Positions 27,052 to 35,683 of a DNA stretch of 64,000 nt are shown piece by piece. The notes under the pieces were generated by a model. It worked only from the letters and a program-made list of their open reading frames with translations. It did no database searches and was not told the origin of the DNA. The position numbers were made by a program, and so were the translations under genes. Source of the DNA: Anaeromyxobacter paludicola (GTDB lineage: Bacteria > Myxococcota > Myxococcia > Myxococcales > Anaeromyxobacteraceae); assembly GCF_023169965.1 (NCBI RefSeq), contig NZ_AP025592.1, forward strand, positions 2,728,001-2,792,000. Reading direction: 5' to 3'. Position 1 is the stretch's first letter; every line of letters begins with the position of its first letter.

Positions 27052-28356
27052 TCAGGCCGGGCGCGCGGCGGCCCGGAGCTCCTCCAGGATCCGGTAGAGC
27101 CCGAACTTCGGGAGCCGGAGGAAGCCCGAGAAGGCGGCGCCGGCCAGCGTCCCGTCGGCGAGCCACTCCGGCAGCCACTCGGCGGCGAAGCGCGGCTCCC
27201 CCTGCTTCAGCCCCGCGCCGGCCTGCAGGAGCCAGCGCCGGTTGTACTTCTCGTGGGCGCCGACGGGCCAGGCGCAGATCACCGGGAGCCCGAGCGCGGC
27301 GTAGAACGAGAGCTCCGAGGGCTTCGTCCAGAGCGCGTCGGCGCGGGCGAGCAGCCCGTTGAAGGCGCGGTAGTAGCCGCCGAACGACGTGGCCTCGACG
27401 AGCTCGAGGGCGCCCGGCGGGAGCGCCCCCAGGCCGGCCGCGTCGATCGCCTCGCGGAAGGCGTCGCCCACCTCGCGCCGGAGCCCGGCCACGAGCGCGA
27501 GCCGGAGCCGCCCCGCCTCCAGCGCCGGCCGGAAGCCGGGCAGGAAGCTCGCCGCGAGGCCGGCCTGCGCGCCCGCCCCGCCCACCGCGAACACGAGCAG
27601 CGGCGGCCGCCCCTCCTCCTCGTCCGGCAGCGGCCCGAGGAAGCGCGACAGCTCGTGCCGGAAGTCGCGCCGGAACTCGCGCTCCGGGTCGAGCCGCACC
27701 AGCCGCGCCGCGAGGTTCCGCGTGAGCGCGGGGAGCTCCGGACCGCCGACCAGCTCGTCGGGGAGCGGGAAGCCGGTGAGGACCACCCGCTCGCGGGGCA
27801 CGCCGTAGGCGACGAGCCGGCGCACCGCGCGCGGGGTCGGGGCGAGGTAGCGGATCCGGCTCGTGGCCGGCTCGGCCGGGGCCCAGATCCGGTGGAGGTC
27901 CGAGTCGGTGACCACGCAGTGCACGCCGCGGCAGCCGGCCCGGTCGGCCGCGAGCGCCGGCGTGTAGAACGTGGTCACGAGCGGCGCGCCGCTCCGCCGC
28001 AGCTCCTCCACCAGCCCCTGGCCGAGCTTGCCGCCGCCGAGGAGCCGCTCCAGCGCGCGCACCGGGCCGGTGGCGGCGGAGAGGTCCCGCAGCGGGTGGA
28101 GCGGCTCGATGGCGGTGGCGGCGTCGAGCGCGGCCCGCAGCGGCGCCCCGACCACCGGCCACTGCGAGAGGCGCGAGGTCAGCTCGTAGGCGGCCCGGGT
28201 GCGGGCCCAGAGCCGCTCCTCCTCGGCGCCGGCGAGCGGCGGCCGGTCCACCTCGCGCACCTCCACCCCGAGCGCCTCGGCGATGGGCCAGGCGGCGCGG
28301 AGGTGGCCGTAGCCCATGTCCGCCGCCACGACGAGCGGCGCCGCGGCTCCGGTCAC
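27052..28356 (-). CDS. GT28-like (MGDG-synthase/MurG fold) glycosyltransferase
   Basis: 434 residues. The N-terminal domain opens with LVVAADMGYGHLRAAWPIAEALG, comparable to the GGGHR motif of monogalactosyldiacylglycerol-synthase and MurG-like GT28 proteins. The C-terminal domain contains FAVGGAGAQAG, then LWTKPSELSFYAALGLPVICAW and PVGAHEKYNRRWLLQAGAGL, the usual nucleotide-sugar and acceptor region. No membrane helix or signal. The GTG start overlaps the GT21 stop as GTGA, so the two are coupled. A lipid-glycosylation role is an inference; the sugar and acceptor are unknown. Confidence 0.62.
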   Translation of the reverse strand: MTGAAAPLVVAADMGYGHLRAAWPIAEALGVEVREVDRPPLAGAEEERLWARTRAAYELTSRLSQWPVVGAPLRAALDAATAIEPLHPLRDLSAATGPVRALERLLGGGKLGQGLVEELRRSGAPLVTTFYTPALAADRAGCRGVHCVVTDSDLHRIWAPAEPATSRIRYLAPTPRAVRRLVAYGVPRERVVLTGFPLPDELVGGPELPALTRNLAARLVRLDPEREFRRDFRHELSRFLGPLPDEEEGRPPLLVFAVGGAGAQAGLAASFLPGFRPALEAGRLRLALVAGLRREVGDAFREAIDAAGLGALPPGALELVEATSFGGYYRAFNGLLARADALWTKPSELSFYAALGLPVICAWPVGAHEKYNRRWLLQAGAGLKQGEPRFAAEWLPEWLADGTLAGAAFSGFLRLPKFGLYRILEELRAAARPA

Positions 28357-29561
28357 GCCGCCCTCGCCGCGGGCGCGGCGCGGCCGAGGCGGCGGGGCCG
28401 GGCCGGCTCGAGGCGCGAGCCCGGCAGGACGCGCAGCCGGTTGCCGCGCCAGACCACCTCGCGGGCGAAGAGGCCGTGGGCCCAGGCCGCGCCGAGCACG
28501 AGGTCCTTCACCGGCGCGGCGGCGGCGGCGAGGCCGTAGCCCCGGCCGCGGAGGAGGCGGGCACAGCCCTCGTCGTGGAGGGCGCGGGCCGCGGCCACCG
28601 CCGCGAGCGCGCCGAGGGTGCGCGGGCAGGGGGCGAGGGCCGCCGCGCCGGTGGCGAGCAGCGTCGGGTTGAGGAGCCCCTGGGCGGCGTGGAGCGCGGG
28701 GCCGGCGAGGGCCCGCTGCAGCACGCTCCAGCGCTGGTAGCGCGAGAAGAAGTCGGCGACGCTGCGCCGCTGGCTCACGTTCCGGACCGGCCGGCGCGCC
28801 ACCGCCACCCGCTTGCCGAGGACCGCCGGGACCATGCGGCCGAGCACGAAGTCCTCGGCGAGCACGTCCTTCACCGCGGCGAAGCCGCCGAGCGCGTCGA
28901 GGTCCGAACGGCGGAAGGCCATCGACTTCCCCACCACGATGTCGTGCCCGGCGAGCCGCTTCGCCGCCACCACCCCGGGCGCCACGCCCCCCGCGAGCTG
29001 CAGCCCGTCGAGCACCGAGCCGAGCCGCTCCTCGCCGACGCCGACGATGGGGTGCGTCACCAGGCCCACCGCCGGATCCCGCAGCAGCACCGCGATCTCG
29101 GCGAGGTAGTCGGGGTGCACCTGCACGTTCGAGTCGCTCACCACCAGGAGCTCCCCCCGGGCCACGCGCGCGAGGGTGAGGAGCTGGTTCACCTTGGGGT
29201 TCATGCCCGGCTCGCCCCGCTGGAGGCAGAGCCGGAACCGGCCGGGGTGGCGGGCCATGGCGGCGCGGGCGACCGCGCAGGCCGGGTCGCGCGGGCTGCG
29301 GACGCCGAGGAGCACCTCGTAGTCGGGATAGTCGAGGGCGGCGAAGGTGTCGAGGTTGGCCGCGAGGTCGTCGTCGGCGCCACAGAGGGGCTTCAGCACC
29401 GAGACGACCGGCGCTCCCTCCCCGCTCGGGCGGGGAGGGCCGGGGAGGGGCGGCCGTGACGCTCCCCTCAGGTGCCCGCGCAGCGCGAGGTACTGCCCCG
29501 CCAGCAGGAGGAGGCCGCCGAGGGCGGCGGCGAGGAGCAGGCTGCTCAGGGCGACGGCCAC
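28353..29561 (-). CDS. GT21-like ceramide/lipid glucosyltransferase (HpnI-like)
   Basis: 402 residues, a membrane-anchored GT-A enzyme. TM1 (ALSSLLLAAALGGLLLLAGQYLAL) is followed by a repeat-encoded linker, then VVSVLKPLCGADDDLAANLDTFAALDYPDYEVL (D1 region), LLVVSDSNVQVHPDYL (D2 DxD-like), VLAEDFVLGRMV (D3) and RYQRWSVLQRAL, the (Q/R)xxRW motif of GT21. C-terminal hydrophobic helices follow. The closest named types are ceramide glucosyltransferase and the hopanoid-associated HpnI. The start is GTG with AGGAGGT upstream. The gene lies downstream of phoU beyond a strong hairpin. A palindromic repeat (29411-29455) is read in frame right after TM1. Confidence 0.85.
   Translation of the reverse strand: MAVALSSLLLAAALGGLLLLAGQYLALRGHLRGASRPPLPGPPRPSGEGAPVVSVLKPLCGADDDLAANLDTFAALDYPDYEVLLGVRSPRDPACAVARAAMARHPGRFRLCLQRGEPGMNPKVNQLLTLARVARGELLVVSDSNVQVHPDYLAEIAVLLRDPAVGLVTHPIVGVGEERLGSVLDGLQLAGGVAPGVVAAKRLAGHDIVVGKSMAFRRSDLDALGGFAAVKDVLAEDFVLGRMVPAVLGKRVAVARRPVRNVSQRRSVADFFSRYQRWSVLQRALAGPALHAAQGLLNPTLLATGAAALAPCPRTLGALAAVAAARALHDEGCARLLRGRGYGLAAAAAPVKDLVLGAAWAHGLFAREVVWRGNRLRVLPGSRLEPARPRRLGRAAPAARAA
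29411..29455. repeat. GC-rich palindromic repeat, type A, inside the GT21-like gene
   Basis: A single inverted type A unit containing ccctccccgctcgggcgggg, followed by agggccggggaggggcggcc. On the minus strand it encodes [17 protein letters not shown], between TM1 and the catalytic domain. The TolC-like gene reads a nearly identical unit in a different frame ([12 protein letters not shown]). Confidence 0.75.
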
Positions 29562-29580
29562 GGCGGTACCTCCTGCGCGG

Positions 29581-29610
29581 GTCTCGCTCCGGAACCGGCC
29601 GGAGCGAGAC
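29581..29610 (-). terminator. Strong hairpin after the pst-phoU operon
   Basis: Perfect 12-base arms gtctcgctccgg (29581-29592) / ccggagcgagac (29599-29610) with a six-base loop, between the phoU stop (29684) and the GT21-like start (29561). No T-tract follows on the minus strand, so it may be a terminator that needs a factor or an attenuating hairpin. Readthrough into the glycosyltransferases is possible. Confidence 0.6.
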
Positions 29611-29683
29611 GATCGTGCAGGGGGCGCGTGGCGCGCCCGGGGCGCCGGCGAGACCGGCCGGCGAACCCCGGGTGACGAATCGG

Positions 29684-30370
29684 CTACGCCGCGGGCTCGC
29701 GGCTGCCGGGGTGGCGCACGTCGGTGCCGCGCACCATGAAGATCACCATCTCGGCGAGGTTGATGGCGTGGTCGCCGAAGCGCTCGAGGTGCTTCGCCAC
29801 GAACATGAGGGCGGTGGCCCGCCGGATGACGCGCGAGTCCTCCATCATGAGCGCGAGCAGCTCGTTGAAGATCTCGAGGTACAGGGCGTCGAGCAGGTCG
29901 TCGCCCTTCATGACCTCCTCGGCCTTGGCGGCGTCGCGCGAGACGAAGGCGTCGAGCGCCTTCTTGAGCTGGGCCTCGGAGAGCTCGGCGAGCCGCGCCA
30001 GGCGGTGCTGCGGCGCCAGGGCCGGCGCGCTCGCGAGGTCGAGCGCCCGCTCGGCGACGTTGACCGCGAGGTCGCCCATGCGCTCGAGGTCGGTCACGAT
30101 CTTGAGCGCGGTGGTGATGAAGCGCAGGTCGCTCGCGGCCGGCTGGCGGAGCGCCAGGAGGCGGCGGCAGGCGGAGTCGATCTCCACCTCGAGCCGGTTC
30201 ACCTCGCGGTCGTCGTCCTTGACCCGCTCGGCGAGCTCGGGCGTGCGCTCCAGGATGGAGCGGACCGAGAGGGCGATGGCGGCCTCGACCTTGCCGCCCA
30301 TGGCCAGCAGCTTGTCGCGGAGGTCCTGCAGCTCCGCCTCGTAGGCGCGATCGGTGTGGATGGTGACCAT
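29684..30370 (-). CDS. phoU: Phosphate-signalling regulator PhoU
   Basis: 228 residues, two PhoU three-helix repeats. It represses Pho signalling by linking PstSCAB to PhoR when phosphate is high. Family segments: HTDRAYEAELQDLRDKLLAMGGKVE at the start, ERVKDDDREVNRLEVEIDSAC with the acidic metal-binding E/DxxxD motif, LRFITTALKIVTDLERMGDLAVNVAERAL in repeat 1, and VAKHLERFGDHAINLAEMVIFMVRG in repeat 2. Follows pstB by eight bases; the last gene of the phosphate cluster, with a 12-bp hairpin beyond it. Confidence 0.96.
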   Translation of the reverse strand: MVTIHTDRAYEAELQDLRDKLLAMGGKVEAAIALSVRSILERTPELAERVKDDDREVNRLEVEIDSACRRLLALRQPAASDLRFITTALKIVTDLERMGDLAVNVAERALDLASAPALAPQHRLARLAELSEAQLKKALDAFVSRDAAKAEEVMKGDDLLDALYLEIFNELLALMMEDSRVIRRATALMFVAKHLERFGDHAINLAEMVIFMVRGTDVRHPGSREPAA

Positions 30371-30378
30371 CGGCGCTC

Positions 30379-31140
30379 CTACCCGAACTTCCCGGTGACG
30401 TAGTCCTCGGTCCGCTGCTCCCGAGGGTTGGTGAAGATGGTCTCGGTGTCGCCCACCTCGACGAGCTCGCCCATGTAGAAGAAGGCGGTCTGGTCGGAGA
30501 CGCGGGCGGCCTGCTGCATGTTGTGGGTCACCACCACGATGGTGTACCGCACCTTGAGCTCGTGCATGAGCTCCTCGATGCGGGCGGTGGCGATGGGGTC
30601 GAGCGCGCTCGCCGGCTCGTCCATGAGCAGCACCTCCGGCTCGACCGCCAGGGCGCGGGCGATGCAGAGCCGCTGCTGCTGGCCGCCGGAGAGCGAGGTG
30701 GCCGCGGTGTGGAGCCGGTCCTTCACCTCGTCCCAGAGCGCCGCCTGGCGCAGGCAGCGCTCCACGATCTCGTCGAGGTCGCCCTTCCAGCCGTTGAGCC
30801 GCAGGCCGGCGGCGACGTTGTCGGAGATGGACATGGTGGGGAACGGGTTGGGGCGCTGGAACACCATCCCCACCCGCCGCCGGATGGAGACCGGGTCCAC
30901 GCTCCGGTCGTAGAGGTCCTCGCCGTCGAGCGTCACCTTGCCGGTGGCGCGCCCGCCCGGCACGAGCTCGTGCATGCGGTTGAGGCAGCGCAGGAAGGTG
31001 GACTTGCCGCAGCCGGACGGGCCGATGACGGCGGTGACCGAGAGCGGCTGGACGTCGATGGAGACGTCGCGGACGGCGTGGTTCGGGCCGAACCAGGCGT
31101 CGAGCCCCTCGACGCGGATCTTGGGCTCCTGGGCGTTCAT
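30379..31140 (-). CDS. pstB: Phosphate ABC transporter ATP-binding protein PstB
   Basis: 253 residues. Powers high-affinity phosphate uptake. Walker A is [19 protein letters not shown], followed by the PstB-type [21 protein letters not shown]-loop, [33 protein letters not shown] (signature plus Walker B) and [26 protein letters not shown] with H-loop. ATG 31140 overlaps the pstA stop as ATGA. The longer frame to 31452 is a shadow. The call is firm. Confidence 0.97.
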   Translation of the reverse strand: MNAQEPKIRVEGLDAWFGPNHAVRDVSIDVQPLSVTAVIGPSGCGKSTFLRCLNRMHELVPGGRATGKVTLDGEDLYDRSVDPVSIRRRVGMVFQRPNPFPTMSISDNVAAGLRLNGWKGDLDEIVERCLRQAALWDEVKDRLHTAATSLSGGQQQRLCIARALAVEPEVLLMDEPASALDPIATARIEELMHELKVRYTIVVVTHNMQQAARVSDQTAFFYMGELVEVGDTETIFTNPREQRTEDYVTGKFG

Positions 31141-31982
31141 CGGCTGCTCCCGAGGCGGCTGCGCAGGGCGAGCCGGGCGAGGAGGTTGAGGCCGCCGACC
31201 ACGAGGAGGAGCACCAGCGCGGCGCTCCACGCCTTCTGGTGCCAGTCCTCGTACGGGCTGATGGCGTAGTTGAAGATCTGCACGGTGAGCGAGGCGGTCG
31301 GCTGGTCCGGCCGCAGGTTCCAGTACTGGTTGTTGAGCGAGGTGAAGAGCAGGGGCGCCGTCTCGCCGGCCGCGCGGGCGATGGCGAGGAGCGCCGCGGT
31401 GACGATGCCGCCGCGGGCGGTGCGCAGGACGATCCGGAGGCTCGTCTTCCACTGCGGCACCCCGAGCGCGAGCGAGGCCTCCCGCAGCGACCCCGGCACG
31501 AGCCGCACCAGCTCCTCGGTGGCCCGGGCCAGGGTCGGGATCATGAGGAGCCCGAGCGCGAGCGCGCCGGCGAGCGCCGAGAAGCGGTGCATGGGGATGA
31601 CCACCAGGCCGTAGGCGACGATGCCGACCACGATGGAGGGCACGCCGGAGAAGACCTCGGCGGTGAAGCGGACCGCGCGGCCGAAGAGGCCGTCGCCCCG
31701 CTCGGCCAGGAAGACGCCGGCGCCGATCCCGATCGGCAGCCCGACGACGCAGGCGAGGCTCACCAGCATGGCGGTGCCGGCGACCGCGTTGCCGACGCCG
31801 CCGCCGGGCTCGCCGACCGGCGTGGGGAGCGCGGTGAAGAAGGAGAGGGAGAGCCCGGGGACGCCGCGCGACACCACGAGCCAGAGGAGCGAGGCGAGCG
31901 GCGCGAGGGCGAGGAGCACCCCGACCGCGCAGAGGGCGGTCATGAGGTGGTTCTTCGCCCGGCGCAGGAGGAGCGAGCGCAT
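31137..31982 (-). CDS. pstA: Phosphate ABC transporter permease PstA
   Basis: 281 residues, six membrane helices. Segments typical of Pst[80 protein letters not shown] (EAA-type coupling loop with APQW-like [12 protein letters not shown]) and [14 protein letters not shown]. Coupled to pstB by ATGA and three bases after pstC. It shares the phosphate-cluster promoter. Confidence 0.97.
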   Translation of the reverse strand: MRSLLLRRAKNHLMTALCAVGVLLALAPLASLLWLVVSRGVPGLSLSFFTALPTPVGEPGGGVGNAVAGTAMLVSLACVVGLPIGIGAGVFLAERGDGLFGRAVRFTAEVFSGVPSIVVGIVAYGLVVIPMHRFSALAGALALGLLMIPTLARATEELVRLVPGSLREASLALGVPQWKTSLRIVLRTARGGIVTAALLAIARAAGETAPLLFTSLNNQYWNLRPDQPTASLTVQIFNYAISPYEDWHQKAWSAALVLLLVVGGLNLLARLALRSRLGSSR

Positions 31983-31985
31983 GGG

Positions 31986-33008
31986 CTAGGAGGCGGAGAC
32001 GCGGGCGGGCCCCGAGGAGACCATCCGCACGAGGAGCCGCGCCGCCGAGTTGAGGATGAGGCTCACGCCGAAGAGGACCAGCGCCAGGCCGGCGAGCGCG
32101 CCGGTGTGCACGTCGCCGGTGGCCTCGGCGAACTCGTTGGCGATGACCGCCGGGAGCGAGTACCCGGCCGCGAAGAGCGAGGTGCTGATGGTGGGCGAGT
32201 TCCCGATCACCATGGTGACGGCCATGGTCTCGCCGAGCGCGCGCCCGAGCCCGAGCAGCGCGGCGCCGAGCACGCCGGCGCGGCTGTAGGGGAGGATGGC
32301 CATCCGGATCGCCTCCCAGCGGGTGGCGCCGAGCGCCAGCGCGCCCTCCTTGAGCGACGCCGGGACCGTCTTCAGCACCTCGATGGTCACCGAGGCGATG
32401 GTCGGGAGGATCATGACCGCCAGGATGAGGCCGGCGGCGAGGTAGCCGAGGCCGATGGGCGCGCCCTGGAAGATGGGGAGGAAGCCGAGGGTGCGCGCGA
32501 GGAACGGCTCGACCGAGTCGCGCAGCCAGGGGACCATCACGAACAGGCCCCAGAGGCCGAAGATGACGCTCGGGATGGCGGCCAGCGTCTCGATGGCGAA
32601 CGAGACCACCGGGCGGAGCCGGCGCGGCCCCATCTCCTGGAGGAACAGCGCGAGCCCCACCGAGATGGGCACCGCCACCGCGATGGCGACCACGCTCGTC
32701 ACCACCGTGCCGTAGATGAACGGGAGGGCGCCGAAGGAGCCGGAGACCGGGTCCCAGTCGCTCGAGGCCACGAAGGTCCCCGCCCCGGCCTTGAGCGCCG
32801 GGCGGGCCACGTGGACGAGCGACAGGACCACCAGGCCGACCAGCGCCAGCACCGCCCCGCCGAGCAGGCCGAGCAGCGCCGCCCAGGCGCGGTCGCCGCG
32901 GTTGCGGCCGCGGGCGGCCCGCCCCGGCGCCCCGGCGCGGACGCCGGGGGCCGGTGCGGAGGCGGTCGAGCGCGCGCGCTCGAGGGAGACGTCAGTGCTG
33001 GGCGGCAA
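31986..33008 (-). CDS. pstC: Phosphate ABC transporter permease PstC
   Basis: 340 residues with six membrane helices after a basic, Ala-rich ~35-residue N-terminus. Typical segments: [117 protein letters not shown]. The best start is TTG 33008, which overlaps pstS by 17 bases; no in-frame ATG or GTG lies nearby. The N-terminal extension is not part of the conserved permease and may be shorter in reality. Confidence 0.95.
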   Translation of the reverse strand: MPPSTDVSLERARSTASAPAPGVRAGAPGRAARGRNRGDRAWAALLGLLGGAVLALVGLVVLSLVHVARPALKAGAGTFVASSDWDPVSGSFGALPFIYGTVVTSVVAIAVAVPISVGLALFLQEMGPRRLRPVVSFAIETLAAIPSVIFGLWGLFVMVPWLRDSVEPFLARTLGFLPIFQGAPIGLGYLAAGLILAVMILPTIASVTIEVLKTVPASLKEGALALGATRWEAIRMAILPYSRAGVLGAALLGLGRALGETMAVTMVIGNSPTISTSLFAAGYSLPAVIANEFAEATGDVHTGALAGLALVLFGVSLILNSAARLLVRMVSSGPARVSAS

Positions 33009-34023
33009 GGGAGACGTGCTTCCCCTGGACGGTGAGGCCCTTGATCGTGGCGGTCACCTCGTCCACGACCTTCTTCGGGAGCGGGGCGTAGTCGAGCGGC
33101 GCGGCGGCGGCCTGGCCCTCGTGCACCGCCCAGTTCAGGAAGTTCACGAGCGCGGCGCCCTTGGCGGCGTCGTGCTGGTCCCGGTAGACGAGCAGGTAGG
33201 TGAAGGAGGCGATGGGGTAGGCGCCCTTGCCGGTCGCGTTGGTGATGGAGACGCGGTAGTCGGCCGGCATCTTCACGCCGGCGGCCGCCTCGGAGGTGCT
33301 CTGGATCGACGGCTTCACGAAGGCGCCGTCGTGGTTCTTGAGCGAGGCCATCTCGAGGTGGTTCTGGTTGGCGTAGGCGAGCTCCACGTAGCCGACGGCG
33401 CCGGGGGTCTGCTTCACGAGGCCGGTGACGCCCTCGTTGCCCTTGGCGCCGAGGCCGGTCGGCCACTTCACGCTCTTGCCGGCGCCCGGGCCGGCCTTCC
33501 ACTCCGGCGAGACCTTGGCGAGGTAGTCGGTGAAGATGGCGGTGGTGCCGGAGCCGTCGGAGCGGTGGACGACCGCGATGGCCTGGTTCGGGAGGGACAC
33601 GCCCGGGTTCTCCCTGGCGATGGCCGGGTCGTTCCACTTCGTGATCTTGCCGAGGAACACGTGCGAGAGGACCTCGCCGGTGAGCTTCAGGTCCTTCACC
33701 GGGGCGTTGTAGGTCACCACCACGGCGCCGAGCACGGTCGGGATGTGCTGGATGCCGGGGGCCTTCGCCAGCTCCTCGTCGGTCATCGGGGCGTCGGAGG
33801 CGCCGAAGTCCACCGTCTTCTCGGTGATCTGCTTGATGCCGCCGCCCGAGCCGATCGACTGGTAGTTGAAGCGGAGGTCCGGGTGCTGCTTGTTGTAGTC
33901 GCTGAACCAGCGCGAGTAGAGCGGGAACGGGAAGGTGGCGCCGGCGCCGGTGATGAGGAGGTTGTCGGCGCGGGCCGCCAGGGCGGCGCCGGCGAGGAGC
34001 AAGGTCGCGAGGAGCTTTTTCAT
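32992..34023 (-). CDS. pstS: Phosphate-binding protein PstS
   Basis: 343 residues with a Sec signal (MKKLLATLLLAGAALAARA). Binds inorganic phosphate in the periplasm. The mature start DNLLITGAGATFPFPLYSRWFSDYN, the phosphate loops QSIGSGGGIKQITEKTVDFGASDAPM, HRSDGSGTTAIFTDYL and VKWPTGLGAKGNEGV are all classical PstS sequence. The promoter region carries Pho-box-like repeats (34071-34110). It overlaps pstC and precedes the porin gene's 3' end by ~200 bases. Confidence 0.97.
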   Translation of the reverse strand: MKKLLATLLLAGAALAARADNLLITGAGATFPFPLYSRWFSDYNKQHPDLRFNYQSIGSGGGIKQITEKTVDFGASDAPMTDEELAKAPGIQHIPTVLGAVVVTYNAPVKDLKLTGEVLSHVFLGKITKWNDPAIARENPGVSLPNQAIAVVHRSDGSGTTAIFTDYLAKVSPEWKAGPGAGKSVKWPTGLGAKGNEGVTGLVKQTPGAVGYVELAYANQNHLEMASLKNHDGAFVKPSIQSTSEAAAGVKMPADYRVSITNATGKGAYPIASFTYLLVYRDQHDAAKGAALVNFLNWAVHEGQAAAAPLDYAPLPKKVVDEVTATIKGLTVQGKHVSLAAQH

Positions 34024-34070
34024 CTCTGTCTTCCTCTCTTCGTTTGGTTGCGGGGTTTCTTAGAGGCGGA

Positions 34071-34110
34071 GCGTGACGCGGCGGTGGCTGCGTGTGACGT
34101 TCGTGTGACG
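34071..34110 (-). promoter_or_regulatory. Pho-box-like direct repeats upstream of pstS
   Basis: On the minus strand cgtcacacg occurs at 34102-34110 and again at 34091-34099, exactly 11 bases apart, with a third cgtcac at 34073-34078 about two turns further. Eleven-base spacing of GTCAC-like half-sites is the hallmark of PhoB binding. It lies ~50-90 bases before the pstS ATG. This supports PhoB control of pstSCAB-phoU. Confidence 0.7.
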
Positions 34111-34218
34111 GCTACGTGAAGACGAGGCGAAACGGGCACGCCCCCTCCCAGGCCCGCCGCCCGCCGAGGGCACGGGAGACCGGAGAGGGGGCGGCCACGG
34201 GAGGGAACGGCGGGACGG

Positions 34219-35523
34219 CTAGAACTTGAGCTGCGTGACGAAGAAGACCTCGTCCGCCGAGACGTCGCGGGCGTCGTCGTTGTTCCGGTAGTAGTCGAGC
34301 TGGAGCTTGACGTTCTTCACGAGCTTGGGCGGGACCTCGTAGTTCAGGCCCACCGAGACGGTGGTGTCCTTCACGCAGCGGGCGTTGCCGGCGAAGGCGC
34401 CGGCGGCCGCGGTGGAGGGGGCGCCCTTGCACTGGCTCACCGGGGTCTGGGAGTCCGAGTCCCAGTGGTCGTAGCGGGCGACGAGGTTCCAGATGCCGTA
34501 CTGCGCGGCGTCGTAGCGGTACCCGGCGGTCAGGTAGTAGCCGACCGGCGCGAGGCTGTAGAAGGTGGCGCTGCCGCCCTTCGCGACCAGCGCGGCGGCG
34601 TCGGGGGCCTGCCCCTCGCGGCCGCCCATCCACTCGCCCTTCACCGTGAAGCCGGCGTACTCGAGCGCGGCCTCGACACCGCCGCGGTTCTTGGTCTTCT
34701 TCACGAGCCCGCCGCCGAAGGCGGGATCGAAGGTGCCGCCGATGGCGCCCGAGGCGCCGACGCTCACGCCCGGGATGGGCTTCAGCACGACGCGGCCGGC
34801 CACGTCCTTGGTCGGCTGGTTGTCGTACACGTTCTGGCCGGTGCCGTTGAAGACGCCCACCTCGTACTCGACGAACGGCAGGTCCTTCGTCGAGGCCGCC
34901 ATGAGCCCGATGTCGCGCTGGTTGCCGAAGTTGTTGCCGAGGAAGGACCGCTCGGCGAAGTCGAGCTTCGCGGAGGAGCCGAAGCCCTCCATGGTGAGCG
35001 GCGTCTTCATCTGGCCGAGCCGCAGCTCGGTGTAGGGGAGGACGTAGGCGCTGAACCAGGCGTCCTGGAGGATGTCCTTCACGCCGAGCGAGGTGGCGGC
35101 GGCGGTGCAGGTGGGGGCGGCGCCGGCGGTCGCGCCGGCCTTGCAGGTGATGGTCTCGGCGGGCACCGCGACGTTGCCGTTCTGGATGCGGGCCGGATCG
35201 ACCATCACGTGGTAGCCGAAGAGGCCGCCGAGGGTGTTGTCGTAGGAGATCTCGCTGCGGCGGATCTTGAAGGTGGAGTACCCGGCGTTGGGCTGGCCGC
35301 CGCCGCCGTTGCTCGAGAAGTCCTTCTTGGTCACGCCGGCGTTGAAGCGGGCGTCGGAGTCGGCCTGGAACCAGCCCTGCAGCAGGAGGCCGAAGCCACC
35401 GGCCTGTTCCTTCACCGAGGGGGCCGGCTTGGGCGCCTCGGGGGCGGCCGGCGGGGCCACGTCGGTCTCGGCGGCGAGCGCGAGCGCGGGCAGGAGGGCG
35501 AGGAGGGCAACGAGCTTCTTCAT
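34219..35523 (-). CDS. Phosphate-selective porin (OprP/OprO family)
   Basis: 434 residues with a Sec signal (MKKLVALLALLPALALAAE). Predicted 16-strand outer-membrane barrel that lets phosphate or polyphosphate through. The start of the barrel, GLLLQGWFQADSDARFN, and repeated alternate-hydrophobic strands such as ISYDNTLGGLFGYHVMVDPARIQ and ARYDHWDSDSQTP fit; it ends with aromatic FFVTQLKF, as outer-membrane barrels do. Encoded between phoR and pstS, same strand. The two Cys (CKAGA..CTAA; CKGAP..CVKD) suggest disulfide-closed loops. ATG 35523 is chosen because it starts the signal peptide. Confidence 0.9.
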   Translation of the reverse strand: MKKLVALLALLPALALAAETDVAPPAAPEAPKPAPSVKEQAGGFGLLLQGWFQADSDARFNAGVTKKDFSSNGGGGQPNAGYSTFKIRRSEISYDNTLGGLFGYHVMVDPARIQNGNVAVPAETITCKAGATAGAAPTCTAAATSLGVKDILQDAWFSAYVLPYTELRLGQMKTPLTMEGFGSSAKLDFAERSFLGNNFGNQRDIGLMAASTKDLPFVEYEVGVFNGTGQNVYDNQPTKDVAGRVVLKPIPGVSVGASGAIGGTFDPAFGGGLVKKTKNRGGVEAALEYAGFTVKGEWMGGREGQAPDAAALVAKGGSATFYSLAPVGYYLTAGYRYDAAQYGIWNLVARYDHWDSDSQTPVSQCKGAPSTAAAGAFAGNARCVKDTTVSVGLNYEVPPKLVKNVKLQLDYYRNNDDARDVSADEVFFVTQLKF

Positions 35524-35594
35524 GAGAGGTCCTTTCACCGTTCGAAGTGTGCGCGGGTTTTCGCAGCGCTCGGTGTCGCGCGCGTGCTGCACGC

Positions 35595-35610
35595 GTGACG
35601 ACTCGGTGAA
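35595..35610 (-). promoter_or_regulatory. Pho-box-like half-site pair upstream of the porin gene
   Basis: On the minus strand, ttcac (35606-35610) and gtcac (35595-35599) start 11 bases apart, ~75 bases before the porin ATG. A weaker match than the pstS box, but with the same 11-base spacing. It would place the porin under PhoB. Confidence 0.45.
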
Positions 35611-35683
35611 CCCTGGCGGGTCCTCTCGACGACGTTCACTGAGGGAGGAGCAGGCCGCCGCAGGCGCGACGGCGCTCGGGGCC

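Noticed and set aside
34140-34192. Further full copy of the GC-rich palindromic repeat
   Set aside because: It has gccccct/agggggc ends like type C but the inner sequence is unrelated. It is at best a decayed copy or a simple terminator hairpin between the porin stop and pstS.
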